Source of the DNA: Streptomyces violaceoruber
GTDB taxonomy: Bacteria > Actinomycetota > Actinomycetes > Streptomycetales > Streptomycetaceae
Assembly: GCA_000720805.1 (NCBI GenBank)
Contig: JODI01000017.1
Coordinates: 1 to 64,000, forward strand
DNA length: 64,000 bases
Reading direction: 5' to 3'
Shown here: piece after piece, positions 63,526 through 64,000 of the stretch
Layout of the letters: each line of letters starts with the position of its first letter
Numbering within the stretch: position 1 is the stretch's first letter
Translations under genes and position numbers: made by a program
Notes under the pieces: generated by a model
The model's input: the letters and a program-made list of their open reading frames with translations, nothing else
Database searches by the model: none
What the model was told of the DNA's origin: nothing

Positions 63526-64000
63526 TCAGTCCATCAGTTCGGCGGCCCGTTCGGCGATGGCGTAGACGGTCGCGTTGGTGTTGGCCGAGGGGATGGACGG
63601 CATCACCGAGGCATCGGCGACCCGCAGTCCGGCTGTTCCGTGCACGCGGAGGTCCGCAGGATCGACGACTGCATCGCCGTCGGTTCCCATGCGGCAGGTG
63701 CCGGTGAAGTGGAAGTAGGGGCCGGTGGCCTTGCGGATGAACTCGTCCACGGATTCGCCGCTCGTCCCGGAGCCCGGCACCGCTTCCTGCTTGCGCCAAT
63801 CGGCGAACGCGTCGGCCTCCCCGATGCGGCGTGCCAGGGCCAGACCCTTGCGCATGATCTCCAGGTCACGGTCGTCGCTCAGATAGCCGGGGTCGACGAC
63901 GGGAGCGCTACCGGGATCGGCGTCCGCCAGGCGCACGGTGCCGCTGCTGTGCGGAGCCATCGCGGAGAAGGCGATGGAGTAGCCGTTGGCCGGCGGCTGG
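63526..64000 (-). CDS. GMC oxidoreductase, C-terminal part (partial)
   Basis: The frame runs off the right edge and is in frame at least from ANGYSIAFSAMAPHSSGTVR. It shows the GMC C-terminal signature: YFHFTGTCRMGTDGDAVVDP (catalytic His), GLRVADASVMPSIPSANTN and ATVYAIAERAAEL (Asn). These FAD enzymes oxidise alcohols such as choline, glucose or aromatic alcohols. About the last 158 residues are in view; the FAD-binding N-terminus lies outside the window. Confidence 0.9.
   Translation of the reverse strand, partial: QPPANGYSIAFSAMAPHSSGTVRLADADPGSAPVVDPGYLSDDRDLEIMRKGLALARRIGEADAFADWRKQEAVPGSGTSGESVDEFIRKATGPYFHFTGTCRMGTDGDAVVDPADLRVHGTAGLRVADASVMPSIPSANTNATVYAIAERAAELMD

Overview
The window is high-GC actinobacterial DNA, almost certainly from a Streptomyces chromosome and probably from an accessory or arm region. 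The reasons are strong third-position G/C bias, GTG/TTG starts with AGGAGG-type ribosome sites, Tat-like signal peptides on secreted glycosidases, and many GntR, TetR, IclR, ROK and AraC regulators. Broken genes and transposase remnants are common. I see no rRNA, tRNA, CRISPR array or phage module.

Region 1 (1-23.3 kb) is a flavin-monooxygenase island. It holds four intact NtaA/SnaA/DszA-family monooxygenases (11894, 13194, 15546-, 21917-) and a fifth with an internal deletion (1-1090). It also has a luciferase-like oxidoreductase (14506), a stand-alone riboflavin kinase (9262-) and a dipeptide/nickel-type importer split into two permeases (2429, 3337) and a distant lipoprotein (20148-). Three MFS transporters, a fused ABC exporter and a HutC-type GntR regulator complete it. 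The layout suggests uptake and oxidative cleavage of an unidentified small organic compound, with local FMN supply. No importer ATPase and no intact flavin reductase is present.

Region 2 (23.4-26.6 kb) is a gene graveyard around an intact TetR regulator: pieces of a FadR-type regulator, two SDRs, an NtaA monooxygenase and possibly a flavin reductase. A small hydrophobic protein with a perfect 20-bp terminator follows.

Region 3 (26.9-43.4 kb) carries a secreted beta-helix protein, a secreted GH2 exo-beta-glucosaminidase and a ROK repressor, with matching 23-bp operators upstream of the last two. Next come an amino-acid permease, a ZIP transporter, a PAS-PAS-GAF-SpoIIE phosphatase and a FadR-type regulator. 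The region ends in a decayed aldo/keto reductase, a truncated feruloyl esterase and a rearranged insertion element.

Region 4 (43.4-54.7 kb) is a catabolic cluster: IclR regulator, ThDP-dependent decarboxylase/synthase, VOC protein, RidA, acyl-CoA ligase, alpha/beta hydrolase, phosphotriesterase-like lactonase, TetR regulator and APC permease. Four related operator-like sites (TGAAyCyGA half-sites) at the RidA/ligase, hydrolase, TetR and permease promoters outline a local TetR regulon. An ISAzo13 remnant interrupts it.

Region 5 (55-64 kb) is a xylan-degradation locus. It contains a GH27 gene cut off beside an IS1182 fragment, a GH43 gene and a bifunctional GH10-GH62 xylanase/arabinofuranosidase, with CGAA/TTCG palindromes in the divergent promoter region. 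Then come an alpha/beta hydrolase whose only plausible start is ATA, an HxlR regulator, an AraC regulator and the C-terminal part of a GMC oxidoreductase leaving the window.
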